From: Planctomycetota bacterium
Lineage (GTDB): Bacteria > Planctomycetota > UBA1135 > UBA2386
Length of the DNA: 39,792 nt
Direction: 5' to 3'
Assembly: GCA_016794035.1 (NCBI GenBank)
Contig: JAEUHS010000103.1
Location: 1 to 39,792, forward strand
The notes under the pieces are model-generated. The model had not been told where the DNA came from and did not search any database. It was given only the letters and a program-made list of their open reading frames with translations. Every line of letters begins with the position of its first letter. Positions within the stretch are counted from its first letter, which is position 1. Positions 15,229 through 24,235 of the stretch are shown here, one piece after another. The translations under genes were made by a program, and so were the position numbers.

Positions 15229-18200
15229 GTGCCGCCGTCCTCCACCGATCGTCTGCTGACCGAGTTCGCCCGCCTGCCGGTCACCAGAAACCTGCTCGCG
15301 CAACTCCAACTCGGCGCGCACTGCAAGGCCGGCGGACTCTGGGGCGCGTCGGCGGGCCTGCTGCTCGCGGTGCTGCAGCAGCACCACAAGGGTTCGCTGC
15401 TGGTGCTGACCGCCGACGACGTCGACAGCCTGCAGCTGCAGCTCGACCTGTTGGCGTTCGGCGTGGCGTCGCACGTGCTGCCGCGCGAGGAGACCGGCGA
15501 CGACGGTGAGCCCGACGCGGCGACGCGCAGCGAACGCCAGCGCGCGTTGCAGAAGCACCGCGCCGACAAGGCCCCGCTGCTCGCCGGCATCGAGGCGATG
15601 CTGCAGCCGGTCGCGACGCCGAAGAGCCTCGGGCGCGCGCAGCTCGAACTGCACGCGGGCCAGAAGCTCGAACGCGCGCAGGTGCTCGGCCGCGCGCAGA
15701 CGGCCGGGCTGCGCAGCGTGCCGCTGGTGCTCGCACCGGGCGAGTGCTCGGTGCGCGGCGACGTCATCGACCTGTTCCCGATGGGCGCCGAGGCAGCGGT
15801 GCGGCTCGAGTTCCTCGACGACCTGCTCGAGTCGATCCGCACGTTCGACCCGTCGAGCCAGCGCACGACCGCAGTGCACGAACGCTACGAACTGGTGCTC
15901 GGCACGACGGCTGCCGACCAGGACGGGCCGGTGCTGAAGCACCTGGCGCCGCAGCAGCTGCTGGTCGTGCGCTACGAGCCGCTGCGCATCGACGAGCGCG
16001 CCGCGCGCGCGGTCGCGTTCCACGGCGAGTTCGCGCAGCGCGTGCAGCAGCTGCAGGACAGCCTGCGGCCGTGCCCGCACGTCGACGTCTCGTCGCTGCC
16101 GAGCCACGACCTCGACTACAAGATCCTGTCGGCCGGCTCGGCGGTCGGCAGCGGCGAGGCGGATCCGGCCGGCCGGCTGCGCTCCGTGCGCGGCGTGCAG
16201 GGACGCGTGCTGCTGTTCTGCCGCAGCGACGACGAACGCGACCGCCTGCGCGAGATCTTCGCCCACAAGGACGTCGACCTGGCCGCCGAGAAGGTCGAGC
16301 TGCTGGCCACCGGCATCAGCCGCGGCTTCCGCATCCCCGACCTGCAGACCACCGCGCTGTCGAACGTCGAGTTCGCCGGCGTGCCGCAGCAGGCGCGCGT
16401 GCGCGAACGCGTCGCGGTGCCGAGCCGTGCGATCCAGAGCTTCTTCGAGCTCGGCCCCGGCGACCTCGTCGTGCACGCGGTGCACGGCGTCGCGCGCTTC
16501 GAGGGCACCGAGCTGGTGCACCGCGGCGAAGGCACCGAAGAACACCTGCGGCTGTGCTTCCAGGACGAGGTCAAGCTGCTCGTGCCCGCGAGCAAGATCC
16601 ACCTGGTGCAGAAGTACGTCGGCAGCGGCGGCAAGGCACCGCTCGACAGGCTCGGCGGCAAGGGCTTCCAGCGCCGCAAGGAACAGGTGCAGGAGGCCCT
16701 GTTCGACCTCGCCGCCGAACTGCTCGAGGTGCAGAGCCAACGCGCGCTGGTGCAGCGGCCGCCGTACCCCGAGGAGCCGATGGAGCGCGACTTCCTCGAC
16801 GCGTTCCCGTTCCGCGACACGCAGGATCAGGTGCGCGCGTGGCACGAGATCCAGCAGGACCTGAGCAAGCCCTCGCCGATGGACCGTCTGCTGTGCGGCG
16901 ACGTCGGCTTCGGCAAGACCGAGATCGCGCTGCGCGCGGCGTTCCGCGTCGCGTTCAGCGGCCGCCAGGTCGCCGTGCTGGCACCGACGACGATCCTCGC
17001 CGAACAGCACGCGCGCACGTTCGCGGCCCGCTGCGCGCCGTTCGGCCTGCGCGTCGAGATGCTGTCGCGCTACCGCACTGGCAAGCAGCGCCGCGAGATC
17101 GAAGACGGCCTCGCGCGCGGCACCGTCGACATCGTCGTCGGCACGCACCAGCTGCTCGGCGCCGGCGTGGTGTTCCACGACCTCGGCCTGTGCGTGATCG
17201 ACGAGGAGCAGCGCTTCGGCGTGCGGCAGAAGGAACGGCTCAAGCAGCTGCGCGCCGCGGTCGACGTGCTGACGCTGTCGGCGACGCCGATCCCGCGCAC
17301 GCTGCACGGCAGCCTGCTGGGGATCCGCGGCATCAGCACGCTCGACAACCCGCCGCCCGGCCGCCAGGAGGTCGAGACGCGGGTGCTGTTCCGCGACGAC
17401 CGCGTACTGCAGGAGGCACTGCAGCGCGAGCTCGCGCGCAAGGGCCAGGTGTTCGTGCTGCACAACCGCATCAACGAACTCGAGGTGCTGGCGCAGCGTC
17501 TGCGGCAGCTCGCACCCGGCGCGCGCATCGCGATCGGCCACGGCCAGATGACCGAGGCCGAGATCGACAAGACCGTGCGCGCGTTCGTGCGCGGCGACTT
17601 CGACGTGCTGGTGTCGACCACCATCGTCGAGAACGGCCTCGACATCGCCCGCGCCAATACGATCCTGATCGACCACGCCGACCACTTCGGCCTCGCCGAG
17701 CTGCACCAGTTGCGCGGCCGCGTCGGCCGGAGCTCCGAGAAGGCCTACTGCTTCCTGCTGCTCGACCGCGACGAGCCGCCGGGCATGGAGGCACGCGCGC
17801 GGCTGAAGGCGCTCGAGGAGTTCTCGCACCTCGGCGCCGGCTTCGCGATCGCGATGAAGGACCTCGAGATCCGCGGCGCCGGCAACCTGCTCGGGCCGCA
17901 GCAGTCCGGCCACATCGCCTCGGTCGGCTACGACATGTACTGCCAGCTGCTGCGCTCGGCGGTCGAGTCGGCGAAGGTACAGCAGCCCGTGCGCGTGCAG
18001 GTGGTCGAGGTCGACGTCGACCTGCGCGTGCAGGCGTTCCTGCCGCAGGACTTCCTGGCCGACCCGCGCCAGCGCCTGGAGCTGCTGCGCGAGATGGACG
18101 AGGCCGTCGACGACGAACGGCTCGCGGCGCTGCAGGCCGAACTGCAGGACCGCTACGGCAAGCTGCCCGCCCCGGTGCGCACGCTGCTGCGCGTGTTCCG

Positions 18201-18537
18201 CCTCAAGCACGGCCTGATGGCGCTCGCCGTGCACGGCGTGCAGTGGGTCGAACAGGACCGCGTCGTCGTGCGCCACGCGGCCGGTGTGCCGCTCGGCGGC
18301 GCCTGGCTCGACTGCTTCGCCGACGTGCGCCCGGTCGAGGCCGGCAAGACGCACCTGATGCTGCCGGCCAGGCGCGGCAAGGCGCGCACCGGCGAGGACG
18401 TGCTGGCGTTCCTGCTCGACGCGATCACCGGCCGCGCCGAAACGCAGGCGCAGGTGCGGCGCGAGGTGCCGTCGGCGGGGCCGGGGCGCGGCCGGGCGAA
18501 GCGGCCGGGACCGAAGCAGCAGCTGCCTTGGCAGTGA
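15229..18537 (+). CDS. mfd: Transcription-repair coupling factor Mfd
   Basis: A 1102-residue DNA translocase that removes RNA polymerase stalled at lesions and recruits UvrA/UvrB. The N-terminal UvrB-homology region includes 'RGDVIDLFPMGAEAAVRLEF'. The RNA-polymerase interaction domain begins near 'PGDLVVHAVHGVARFEG'. The translocase motor has Walker A 'GDVGFGKTE' at 557-565, motif II 'DEEQRFG' starting at Asp658, 'LSATPIPRTL', and motif VI 'HQLRGRVGRS'. The C-terminal TRCF domain follows, then a basic tail. Length is close to E. coli Mfd (1148). No ATG fits; the GTG at 15229 directly precedes the conserved start region 'LLTEFARLP', so I chose it. The frame stays open further upstream but without family similarity. 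It is a single housekeeping gene, convergent with the SGNH-like gene. Confidence 0.95.
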   Translation: MPPSSTDRLLTEFARLPVTRNLLAQLQLGAHCKAGGLWGASAGLLLAVLQQHHKGSLLVLTADDVDSLQLQLDLLAFGVASHVLPREETGDDGEPDAATRSERQRALQKHRADKAPLLAGIEAMLQPVATPKSLGRAQLELHAGQKLERAQVLGRAQTAGLRSVPLVLAPGECSVRGDVIDLFPMGAEAAVRLEFLDDLLESIRTFDPSSQRTTAVHERYELVLGTTAADQDGPVLKHLAPQQLLVVRYEPLRIDERAARAVAFHGEFAQRVQQLQDSLRPCPHVDVSSLPSHDLDYKILSAGSAVGSGEADPAGRLRSVRGVQGRVLLFCRSDDERDRLREIFAHKDVDLAAEKVELLATGISRGFRIPDLQTTALSNVEFAGVPQQARVRERVAVPSRAIQSFFELGPGDLVVHAVHGVARFEGTELVHRGEGTEEHLRLCFQDEVKLLVPASKIHLVQKYVGSGGKAPLDRLGGKGFQRRKEQVQEALFDLAAELLEVQSQRALVQRPPYPEEPMERDFLDAFPFRDTQDQVRAWHEIQQDLSKPSPMDRLLCGDVGFGKTEIALRAAFRVAFSGRQVAVLAPTTILAEQHARTFAARCAPFGLRVEMLSRYRTGKQRREIEDGLARGTVDIVVGTHQLLGAGVVFHDLGLCVIDEEQRFGVRQKERLKQLRAAVDVLTLSATPIPRTLHGSLLGIRGISTLDNPPPGRQEVETRVLFRDDRVLQEALQRELARKGQVFVLHNRINELEVLAQRLRQLAPGARIAIGHGQMTEAEIDKTVRAFVRGDFDVLVSTTIVENGLDIARANTILIDHADHFGLAELHQLRGRVGRSSEKAYCFLLLDRDEPPGMEARARLKALEEFSHLGAGFAIAMKDLEIRGAGNLLGPQQSGHIASVGYDMYCQLLRSAVESAKVQQPVRVQVVEVDVDLRVQAFLPQDFLADPRQRLELLREMDEAVDDERLAALQAELQDRYGKLPAPVRTLLRVFRLKHGLMALAVHGVQWVEQDRVVVRHAAGVPLGGAWLDCFADVRPVEAGKTHLMLPARRGKARTGEDVLAFLLDAITGRAETQAQVRREVPSAGPGRGRAKRPGPKQQLPWQ

Positions 18538-18616
18538 GCGCGGGCAGGGGGCAGGCCGCGAGCACCGCGGCGACGGGGATGGCGGCGAGTCGACGGCACG
18601 GCATGCGCGCATGGTG

Positions 18617-18647
18617 GCGGCGCCGGGGCCGCGAACCCCGCCGCCGC
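18617..18647. terminator. Candidate bidirectional hairpin between convergent genes
   Basis: An inverted repeat of 12 positions with 11 Watson-Crick pairs (one C-C mismatch) and a 7-nt loop: left arm 18617-18628, right arm 18636-18647. It lies between the stops of mfd (18537) and the SGNH-like gene (18685), where a shared terminator would be expected. There is no T-tract on either side, so intrinsic termination is not assured. In DNA this GC-rich, chance inverted repeats are common. Confidence 0.35.
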
Positions 18648-18684
18648 TCGCCAGCGGACGCCGCGGCGGAGCGCGTGGCCGGGC

Positions 18685-19776
18685 TCAGTGCGCCGCGGTC
18701 AGCGCCGCGGCGATCTCGCGAGCGACCCAGGCGTTGCCGGCGGCCGTCATGTGGCCCGCGAAGTAGCGCTGCCGCAGCGACGGATCGCAGCCGGCCGCGG
18801 CGACGAACTCCTGCGCGAGGTCCAGCGTCTCGACGCCCAGCGAACGTGCGTGCGCGAGCACGCGCTGCGAGCGTTCGTCGAGCCCGTGCCCCTGCAGCAC
18901 GACCAGCAGCCGGACGCCGCGCGCGCGGCATTCGGGCACGAACTGGTCGAGCAGCCGCGCGGCGATCACGGCACCGGTGCCCGGCGGGTGCACGCGCACC
19001 TCGCGCTGCTGCGACACCCACCAGCGCGGGGAGACGTTCCAGGCGACCACGTCGAACAGCGCGCTGTAGCCGAGCAGTCGGCGCACCAGCTGCGTGTCGA
19101 GTTCGTTGTCGAGTTCGGTGTCGGGCACCGGCACGCCGCGCAGCACGAGCCGGTCGCCCTGCAGGTCGTACCACGGGATCGGCGTGAAGCGACGGCTCTC
19201 CTCGCAGCGTGCGAGGTCGTCGGCAATGAACGACAGCACCAGGTCCCTGGCCGGCTGCGCCGCCAGCATGCGGCGCGCGCGCATCACCGTCTGGGCGAAG
19301 CCGTAGCCGAACACGCCGCCGTTCCGCACCGGTCGGGCGAGCTCCCGCTCGAGCCGCGCCGGCCACGTGTCCGCGTCGCCGACCTGGTCGCCGAACGTGA
19401 ACGAGTCGCCGGCGGCGAGCACCCAGTCACCGGTCGGCCGTGGCGCGCCGTTCTCCCGCATGCCGTCGCGGTCGATCGTCACCAGCGCGTGCCATTGGTT
19501 GTCGCTGCTGCAGAAGCCGGGGCGCGGCACGTAGCCGAGTTCGGGATCGTGCGCGGCCGGGTAGCTGCGGCGGATCAGATCGATGCGCAGGTCGCGGTAG
19601 CTGCCCGACGAGAACGGCGACACGCCCCGGCTCGCGCGGTACCCGCGCGCCAGCAGTTCGCCGGCGACGCCGAGCACGCAGAGCGGCACCAGCGCGAACA
19701 CCGCCCGCCGGCGCTTCGACAGCCGCCGGCGCGGCGCGGCGGCGGGTCCGGACGACGTTGGCGAGGCACCTTGCAT
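18685..19776 (-). CDS. Membrane-anchored SGNH/GDSL-like hydrolase family protein
   Basis: A 363-residue protein with a basic cytoplasmic N-terminus ('RRRLSKRRR') and one membrane helix at about 25-43, then an exported domain. The block I motif 'AAGDSFTFGDQVGD' (Ser125 as probable nucleophile) and the C-terminal block 'YFAGHMTAAGNAWVA' (His of block V) mark the SGNH fold as found in planctomycete DltD- or AlgX-like acyl-esterase proteins. The Asp that normally precedes the block V His by two or three residues is not in the usual place, so the catalytic dyad or triad may be incomplete. A role in modifying extracellular polysaccharide is an inference from the family. The start at 19776 has no clear ribosome binding site but fits the membrane topology. 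Confidence 0.75.
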   Translation of the reverse strand: MQGASPTSSGPAAAPRRRLSKRRRAVFALVPLCVLGVAGELLARGYRASRGVSPFSSGSYRDLRIDLIRRSYPAAHDPELGYVPRPGFCSSDNQWHALVTIDRDGMRENGAPRPTGDWVLAAGDSFTFGDQVGDADTWPARLERELARPVRNGGVFGYGFAQTVMRARRMLAAQPARDLVLSFIADDLARCEESRRFTPIPWYDLQGDRLVLRGVPVPDTELDNELDTQLVRRLLGYSALFDVVAWNVSPRWWVSQQREVRVHPPGTGAVIAARLLDQFVPECRARGVRLLVVLQGHGLDERSQRVLAHARSLGVETLDLAQEFVAAAGCDPSLRQRYFAGHMTAAGNAWVAREIAAALTAAH

Positions 19777-19915
19777 CGACGGGCTCGCGTCCGCATCGGC
19801 ACGATGTGCCGGCCGCTGAAGCGGCGGCGCGGGTGCGTTGCACGGCGCCGGTGGCAGCGGCGCGCCGGCCCGCCGCGAACGGTGCGGCGGGCGCCCGCAG
19901 CCGGAGCGCCTGGCG

Positions 19916-21934
19916 CTACCGCCGGCGTCCGCTCCAGCGCAGCATCTGGTCGGCGAGGTCGCACGGGTACCACACCTCGACGTCGGTGATCGTGCCGGCG
20001 GCGTCGGTCTGCGCGCGCAGCTCGGGCTGCACGAAGCCGGTGACCGACGGCAGCTGCAGCGCCTCGAGGCGCGCGACCACCTGGTCGCGCAGCGCCGGGT
20101 CGACCTTGGTGCCGTAGGTCTCGACCAGCGCCTTGCCGGCCTTGAAGTCGCCGGTCGCCTTGATGCGCATGACCTCGGCCAGCAGCCGGCCGCAGCCGTC
20201 GCGATAGGCCGCCGCCGACCTGACGCGGTAGAAGACCCTGTCGCCGCGGTGCTCGACCGCGATCGCGTCGCTGTTGTGCAGCAGCCAGTGCACGATCAGC
20301 TGCCGGTTGCGCATGTGGTCCTCTTCGATTTTGCCGCCCGGCGGCACGCGCCGCAGCTGCAGCAGCGCGTTGCGCGTGTAGGCCTCGTACTTCGCCAGCA
20401 CCGCGTCGTCGTTCGGCACCAGTCCCATCTCCCGCAGCTTGGCATCGGCGATCCAGTAGAGCCCGACCAGGTCGGCGCGGCCCTCCTCGAGCGTCGAGTA
20501 GTAGGTGCCGAGGATCTGCGCCGGGTTCGGCACCGAGTCGAGCACCTGCCCCGACGCGTGGCCGACGACCTCGTGCAGGTTGGTGTGCAGGTCGTCCATC
20601 GCGGCGGCGTAGGTCGCGGCGCGCGCCGCCTCCTCGGGCGTGAACGAGAACTCCGCCGCCGCGCCCTTGCCCGAGGTCTTGTCGTAGGCCTCGACGACGT
20701 TGCTGAGGTTGACCGACTTGCTGCCGTAGTCGCGGCGGATGTCGGCCTCGTTCGGCAGGTTGACGCCGATCGGGGTGATCGGCCCGCAGTCGCCGGTCTC
20801 GGTGATCACCGCGATCGCGCGCGCGGAGATGCCCTTGACCTGCTGCTTCTTGAAGCGCGCCTCCCACGGCATGCGGTCCTCGAACCACTGGGTCTCGCGC
20901 GCCAGCGCCGCGATCTCGTGCGTCTTGGCCTCGTTGCGGAACGAGATCACCGCCTGCCACGCGCCCTTGATGCCGCGCACGTCGAGGTAGACCTCGATGA
21001 AGCCGAGCGCGAGGTCGACGACGGAGTCCTTGTCCTGCACCCAGGCGATGTTGAAGTTGCGCCAGTCCGCCGGCTCGCCGGTCTCGTTGTAGCGGATCAG
21101 CAGCTCGAGCGCCTTGCGCGTCGGCGGCGGCGCGAACGGCAGCGCGTCGCGCAGGTGCGCGTTCACCGCCGCGATGCGATCGGCGTAGCGGCCCGGCGGC
21201 ACACCCGCGCCGTCGCCGCAGCGATAGACCTGCTCCTCGAGCGAGCCGTCGGCGCGCTTGACGACGCGCGAGTTGAGCCCGTAGCGCTCGTGGAAGGTCG
21301 CGAGGTCGGCGGTCGTGCAGCCGACGTAGAGGTTGTTGCAGCTCGCGGCCACCGGATCGGCGCCGCCCTCGGGGCTCTTGTCGGTCACCGAGACGAACGT
21401 GTGCGGGTCGGTGCAGATGGCGAAGATCTCGTCGGTCGACGTCGCCGGCGCCAGCTGCGCCGCGGCGATCGGGTGGCCCATCGCGGCGGCGGTGGCGACC
21501 GCGGCCCGGAACTGGTCGTGGCTGAGCCGCAGCAGCGCCTTCTTCGTCGTCAGGTTGTCGTGGATGCCGTTGTGCACCCAGAACAGCTTCGTGTAGCGCT
21601 CGACCTCGGCGCGAACGTCGGCCGGCAGCTCGTCCTTGGCCAGCCACAGCGACTCGAGCACGGTGCGGATCGGCAGCGCATAGGCGAAGCGCTGGTCGAT
21701 GTTGATGTCGCGTCCGGCGATCGCGGCCTGCACCAGGTGCCAGGCCAGGATCTTGTCGCGCGGATGCAGCTGGTCGAAGCCGTCGGCGTAGAGCTGCACG
21801 ATCGCCGCCCCGTCGACGCGATCGAGTTCGTACTGGCGGTCGGGATGCAGGCCCGCGGCGTTCGGGTCGGCGGACGACTGGCAGGCGGCGAGGATCGACA
21901 ACGAGACGCGGAACGCGAGGCTGCGGGGCGGCAC
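19916..21934 (-). CDS. Dipeptidyl-peptidase III (M49 zinc metallopeptidase), predicted lipoprotein
   Basis: A 672-residue zinc exopeptidase that removes dipeptides from peptide N-termini. The zinc signature HEXXGH is present as 'HEVVGH' at 454-459, and the second motif as 'EEGRAD' at 483-488, spaced as in the M49 family. The conserved context 'DLHTNLHEVVGHASGQ' and 'GTYYSTLEEGRADLVGLYW' is intact, so it should be active. I chose GTG 21934 over the ATG at 21982. An AGGAG lies 8 nt upstream, and this start gives a short lipoprotein signal ending in lipobox 'LAAC' (SILAACQSS), whereas the longer form buries it behind 16 residues. Eukaryotic DPP III is cytosolic; the envelope location here is predicted. 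The gene is divergent from the nine-gene amidohydrolase operon and may share its control region. Confidence 0.9.
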   Translation of the reverse strand: MPPRSLAFRVSLSILAACQSSADPNAAGLHPDRQYELDRVDGAAIVQLYADGFDQLHPRDKILAWHLVQAAIAGRDINIDQRFAYALPIRTVLESLWLAKDELPADVRAEVERYTKLFWVHNGIHDNLTTKKALLRLSHDQFRAAVATAAAMGHPIAAAQLAPATSTDEIFAICTDPHTFVSVTDKSPEGGADPVAASCNNLYVGCTTADLATFHERYGLNSRVVKRADGSLEEQVYRCGDGAGVPPGRYADRIAAVNAHLRDALPFAPPPTRKALELLIRYNETGEPADWRNFNIAWVQDKDSVVDLALGFIEVYLDVRGIKGAWQAVISFRNEAKTHEIAALARETQWFEDRMPWEARFKKQQVKGISARAIAVITETGDCGPITPIGVNLPNEADIRRDYGSKSVNLSNVVEAYDKTSGKGAAAEFSFTPEEAARAATYAAAMDDLHTNLHEVVGHASGQVLDSVPNPAQILGTYYSTLEEGRADLVGLYWIADAKLREMGLVPNDDAVLAKYEAYTRNALLQLRRVPPGGKIEEDHMRNRQLIVHWLLHNSDAIAVEHRGDRVFYRVRSAAAYRDGCGRLLAEVMRIKATGDFKAGKALVETYGTKVDPALRDQVVARLEALQLPSVTGFVQPELRAQTDAAGTITDVEVWYPCDLADQMLRWSGRRR

Positions 21935-21942
21935 GGGGTTCT

Positions 21943-21947
21943 CTCCT
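21943..21947 (-). promoter_or_regulatory. Shine-Dalgarno AGGAG deciding the GTG start of DPP III
   Basis: On the minus strand AGGAG is followed by 8 nt and then GTG at 21934. No similar site precedes the ATG at 21982. Together with the lipobox this site supports the shorter, exported product. Confidence 0.6.
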
Positions 21948-22451
21948 GGCTGGCTGGGGCGGCGGCCGTCGACGGTGGCCATCCGGCGATGCGCGAGGCG
22001 ACACTACCACGCAGGCCCGACGCGGCGAACACGCAGGGCCGCCGGCGCGCACGACGAGGGACGATCGGCTCCTGACTACCGGCGCGGCCGCGGCCGCGTT
22101 CTCTTGCGGGGGGGTGAGGCAACGTACGAGCCCGGTCGGCGGTGCGCACGGGCTGGCAAGCACGCGTTGCCGGCGTGCGCGAACGGCGGCGCGAGGCCGA
22201 GCGGCGCGCCTGGGCACGGCGACCCTACCCGGGGAACGGGGCTCTGTCCCGCCCTGGCGCCGCGGCCGCGCCCGCGCCGCACGCGGGCGGCGAAGTGCAC
22301 GGCCACCGCGCCTCGACGTCGGCGATCGCGCCGCGGGCCCGTCGGACCCGCGGATCCCCCATGCCCTCGGCCTCGGGCGCCCCGCCACCGCCGCTACCAC
22401 CGGCCGTTGGGACACAGACGAAGCCGGTACGCCCGCGAAGGGCAAAAAGGG

Positions 22452-22482
22452 TTGGCAGGGTGCCCGGCCCGCTCCGTAGAAG
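22452..22482 (+). promoter_or_regulatory. Candidate sigma-70-type promoter of the amidohydrolase operon
   Basis: TTGGCA at 22452-22457 (5 of 6 matches to TTGACA) and TAGAAG at 22477-22482 (4 of 6 to TATAAT) are separated by 19 nt, and the first operon ATG is at 22517. The -35 is good, the spacer is longer than ideal and the -10 is weak. No other candidate of equal quality lies in the intergenic region. Confidence 0.35.
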
Positions 22483-22516
22483 TGCCCTCCCCCTGCGCCC
22501 GCTTCCGGCCCCGTTC

Positions 22517-24235
22517 ATGCGGACTCCCTTCCTGCACCTGCTGCCGATCGTCTGCCTGCTCGGAGCCCTCGTCAGCGGCTCGCCGAACGCCCAGGAGCCG
22601 ACGCCGGCCCCCGCGCCGGACGCGGCGCCGCCCGCGCCGGCGACGGCGCCCGACGCCGCCCCCGAACCGGAGGCCGCACCGGCGCCGCGCCCGAACCGGC
22701 GCCCGCGCCGCCCGGCGATGGTCATCGAGGCCGGCACCCTGCATCCCGTCGCCGGCCCGGCGATCGCCGACGGCGTCGTCGTGATCCGCGGCGAGCGCAT
22801 CGTCGCGATCGGCAAGCGCGGCGAGGTCGAGGTGCCGCCGAACGCGGTCGTGCGTTCGTTCCCGACCGGGCACGTCTATCCCGGGCTCGTCGACGCCGCG
22901 ACCGATGCGTTCACCGATGCCTCGGTGCGCAGCGACGGCGGCCTCGACGCCGCCGACGCGCTCGCCGACGTGCTGCAGCGCCGCCACGATCGCGAGGACG
23001 AACTGGCGCGCGTCGGCATCACCACCGCCTACGTGACCGCGGCCTCGCCATCGCTGCTGGGCGGCCAGGGCGCGATCGTGCGGCCGACCAAGGACGGCTT
23101 CGAACTCTGGCAGGGCCACGAACGCGCCGCCGTGCAACTGCGGCTCACCGGCGGCCCGAACCCCGGCCACCCGCTGCAGCGGCAGCAGCAGTACGACGCC
23201 GCGAACGCGCTGTTCGAAGGGCTCGACGAGTACCGCAAGGCGCGCACCGACCACGCCGAGGCGCTGACGAAGTACCAGAAGGAGTTCGACGAGTACCTGA
23301 CCTGGCACCGCAACAAGAACAAGAAGGACGGCGACAAGCCGGCCGACAAGGACGCCAAGGCCGAGGCGCAGCCCGCCGCGCCCGCGACCGAGCCGCCGCA
23401 GCCGGCGGGTCCGCCCGAGGGTGGTCGCCGGCGCCGCGGCGGCGGTCCGCCGCGCGACGGCGCCGCCGAGCCGGCGGCCGGGGAGGTCGAGGCCGCGCTC
23501 GCGGCGCTGTTCGGCGCCGCACCGCAGGATCAGCCGAAGCAGGATCCGCCCGCGGGCAAGCCGGCGCCGGCCCCCGCAGGTCAGGGTCCGGAGGGCCAGG
23601 GCGACGCGGCCAAGAAGCCGGCCGACGACAAGAAGGACGCGGGCCCGAAGCGACCGACGTATCCGAAGGCGCCGCCGCCGAACCCGCAGAAGGACGTGCT
23701 GCTGCGCGTGATCGACGGGGAGCTGCCGCTGCGCGTCGAAGCCCACCGCGCCGACGAACTGCGCGCGGCGCTGCAGCTGCAGGACGAGCGCAGGATCCCG
23801 GTGATGGTGCTCGAGCGCGCCTACGCCGCCGGCCGCGTCGCCGACCGCCTCGCCGAACGGGGCATCGCCGCGGTGCTGACCGACGTGCTGCCGGCGAGCC
23901 TGCCGAAGGCGTACGAGGACTTCGATGCGACGACCTTGCCGGCGCACCTGCAGCGGGCCGGCGTCGCGTTCGCGATCGCCAGCGGCAGCGGCCGGCGCGC
24001 CGGCGTGCTGCCGCTGATGGCGGCGACGGCGATCGGCGGCGGCCTGGCCGAAGAAGCCGCGCTGCGCGCGATCACGCTGACCCCCGCGGAGATCCTCGGC
24101 GTCGCCGCCGACACCGGCTCGCTGGCCGTCGGCAAGTACGGCGACGTGCTGGTCTGCGATCGACCGCTGTTCCAGTCCGACAGCCGCGTGCTCCTGGTCC
24201 TGGGCAAGGGCCGCGCCGAATTCGAGGCCAACTGA
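22517..24235 (+). CDS. Amidohydrolase-like secreted pseudoenzyme, array gene 1 (HxH lost)
   Basis: A 572-residue protein. Signal peptide 'LLPIVCLLGALVSGSPNA' is followed by Gln, then a Pro/Ala linker to about residue 66. The N-terminal composite beta region ('GVVVIRGERIVAIGKRGEV') is typical. At the metal site 'PGLVDxHxH' reads 'PGLVDAATD', so both ligands are lost (Ala128, Asp130). One later ligand-like His survives at 410 in 'VEAHRADELRAAL'. Residues 235-395 are a long Lys/Glu helical stretch followed by a Pro/Ala/Lys/Gly-rich linker, replacing part of the barrel. The C-terminal 'DTGSLAVGKYGDVLVCDRP' matches the family ending. The start gives a clean signal peptide; upstream frame extension lacks one. 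Its TGA overlaps the next ATG by 1 nt. I infer a non-catalytic structural or binding role. Confidence 0.85.
   Translation: MRTPFLHLLPIVCLLGALVSGSPNAQEPTPAPAPDAAPPAPATAPDAAPEPEAAPAPRPNRRPRRPAMVIEAGTLHPVAGPAIADGVVVIRGERIVAIGKRGEVEVPPNAVVRSFPTGHVYPGLVDAATDAFTDASVRSDGGLDAADALADVLQRRHDREDELARVGITTAYVTAASPSLLGGQGAIVRPTKDGFELWQGHERAAVQLRLTGGPNPGHPLQRQQQYDAANALFEGLDEYRKARTDHAEALTKYQKEFDEYLTWHRNKNKKDGDKPADKDAKAEAQPAAPATEPPQPAGPPEGGRRRRGGGPPRDGAAEPAAGEVEAALAALFGAAPQDQPKQDPPAGKPAPAPAGQGPEGQGDAAKKPADDKKDAGPKRPTYPKAPPPNPQKDVLLRVIDGELPLRVEAHRADELRAALQLQDERRIPVMVLERAYAAGRVADRLAERGIAAVLTDVLPASLPKAYEDFDATTLPAHLQRAGVAFAIASGSGRRAGVLPLMAATAIGGGLAEEAALRAITLTPAEILGVAADTGSLAVGKYGDVLVCDRPLFQSDSRVLLVLGKGRAEFEAN

Larger units (their letters stand above)
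21935..22516. other. Divergent control region between DPP III and the amidohydrolase operon
   Basis: This 582-nt non-coding stretch separates the two divergent units. On the minus strand TAGTGT (22006-22001) is a possible -10 for the DPP III gene, about 65 nt before its GTG. On the plus strand a candidate promoter for the operon is at 22452-22482. Open frames inside are compositionally Arg/Pro/Ala-rich and I do not regard them as genes. I see no riboswitch-like structure. Confidence 0.5.

Noticed and set aside
22142..22516. Upstream extension of array gene 1 by 125 codons
   Set aside because: It would bury the signal peptide; all nine array proteins begin directly with one.
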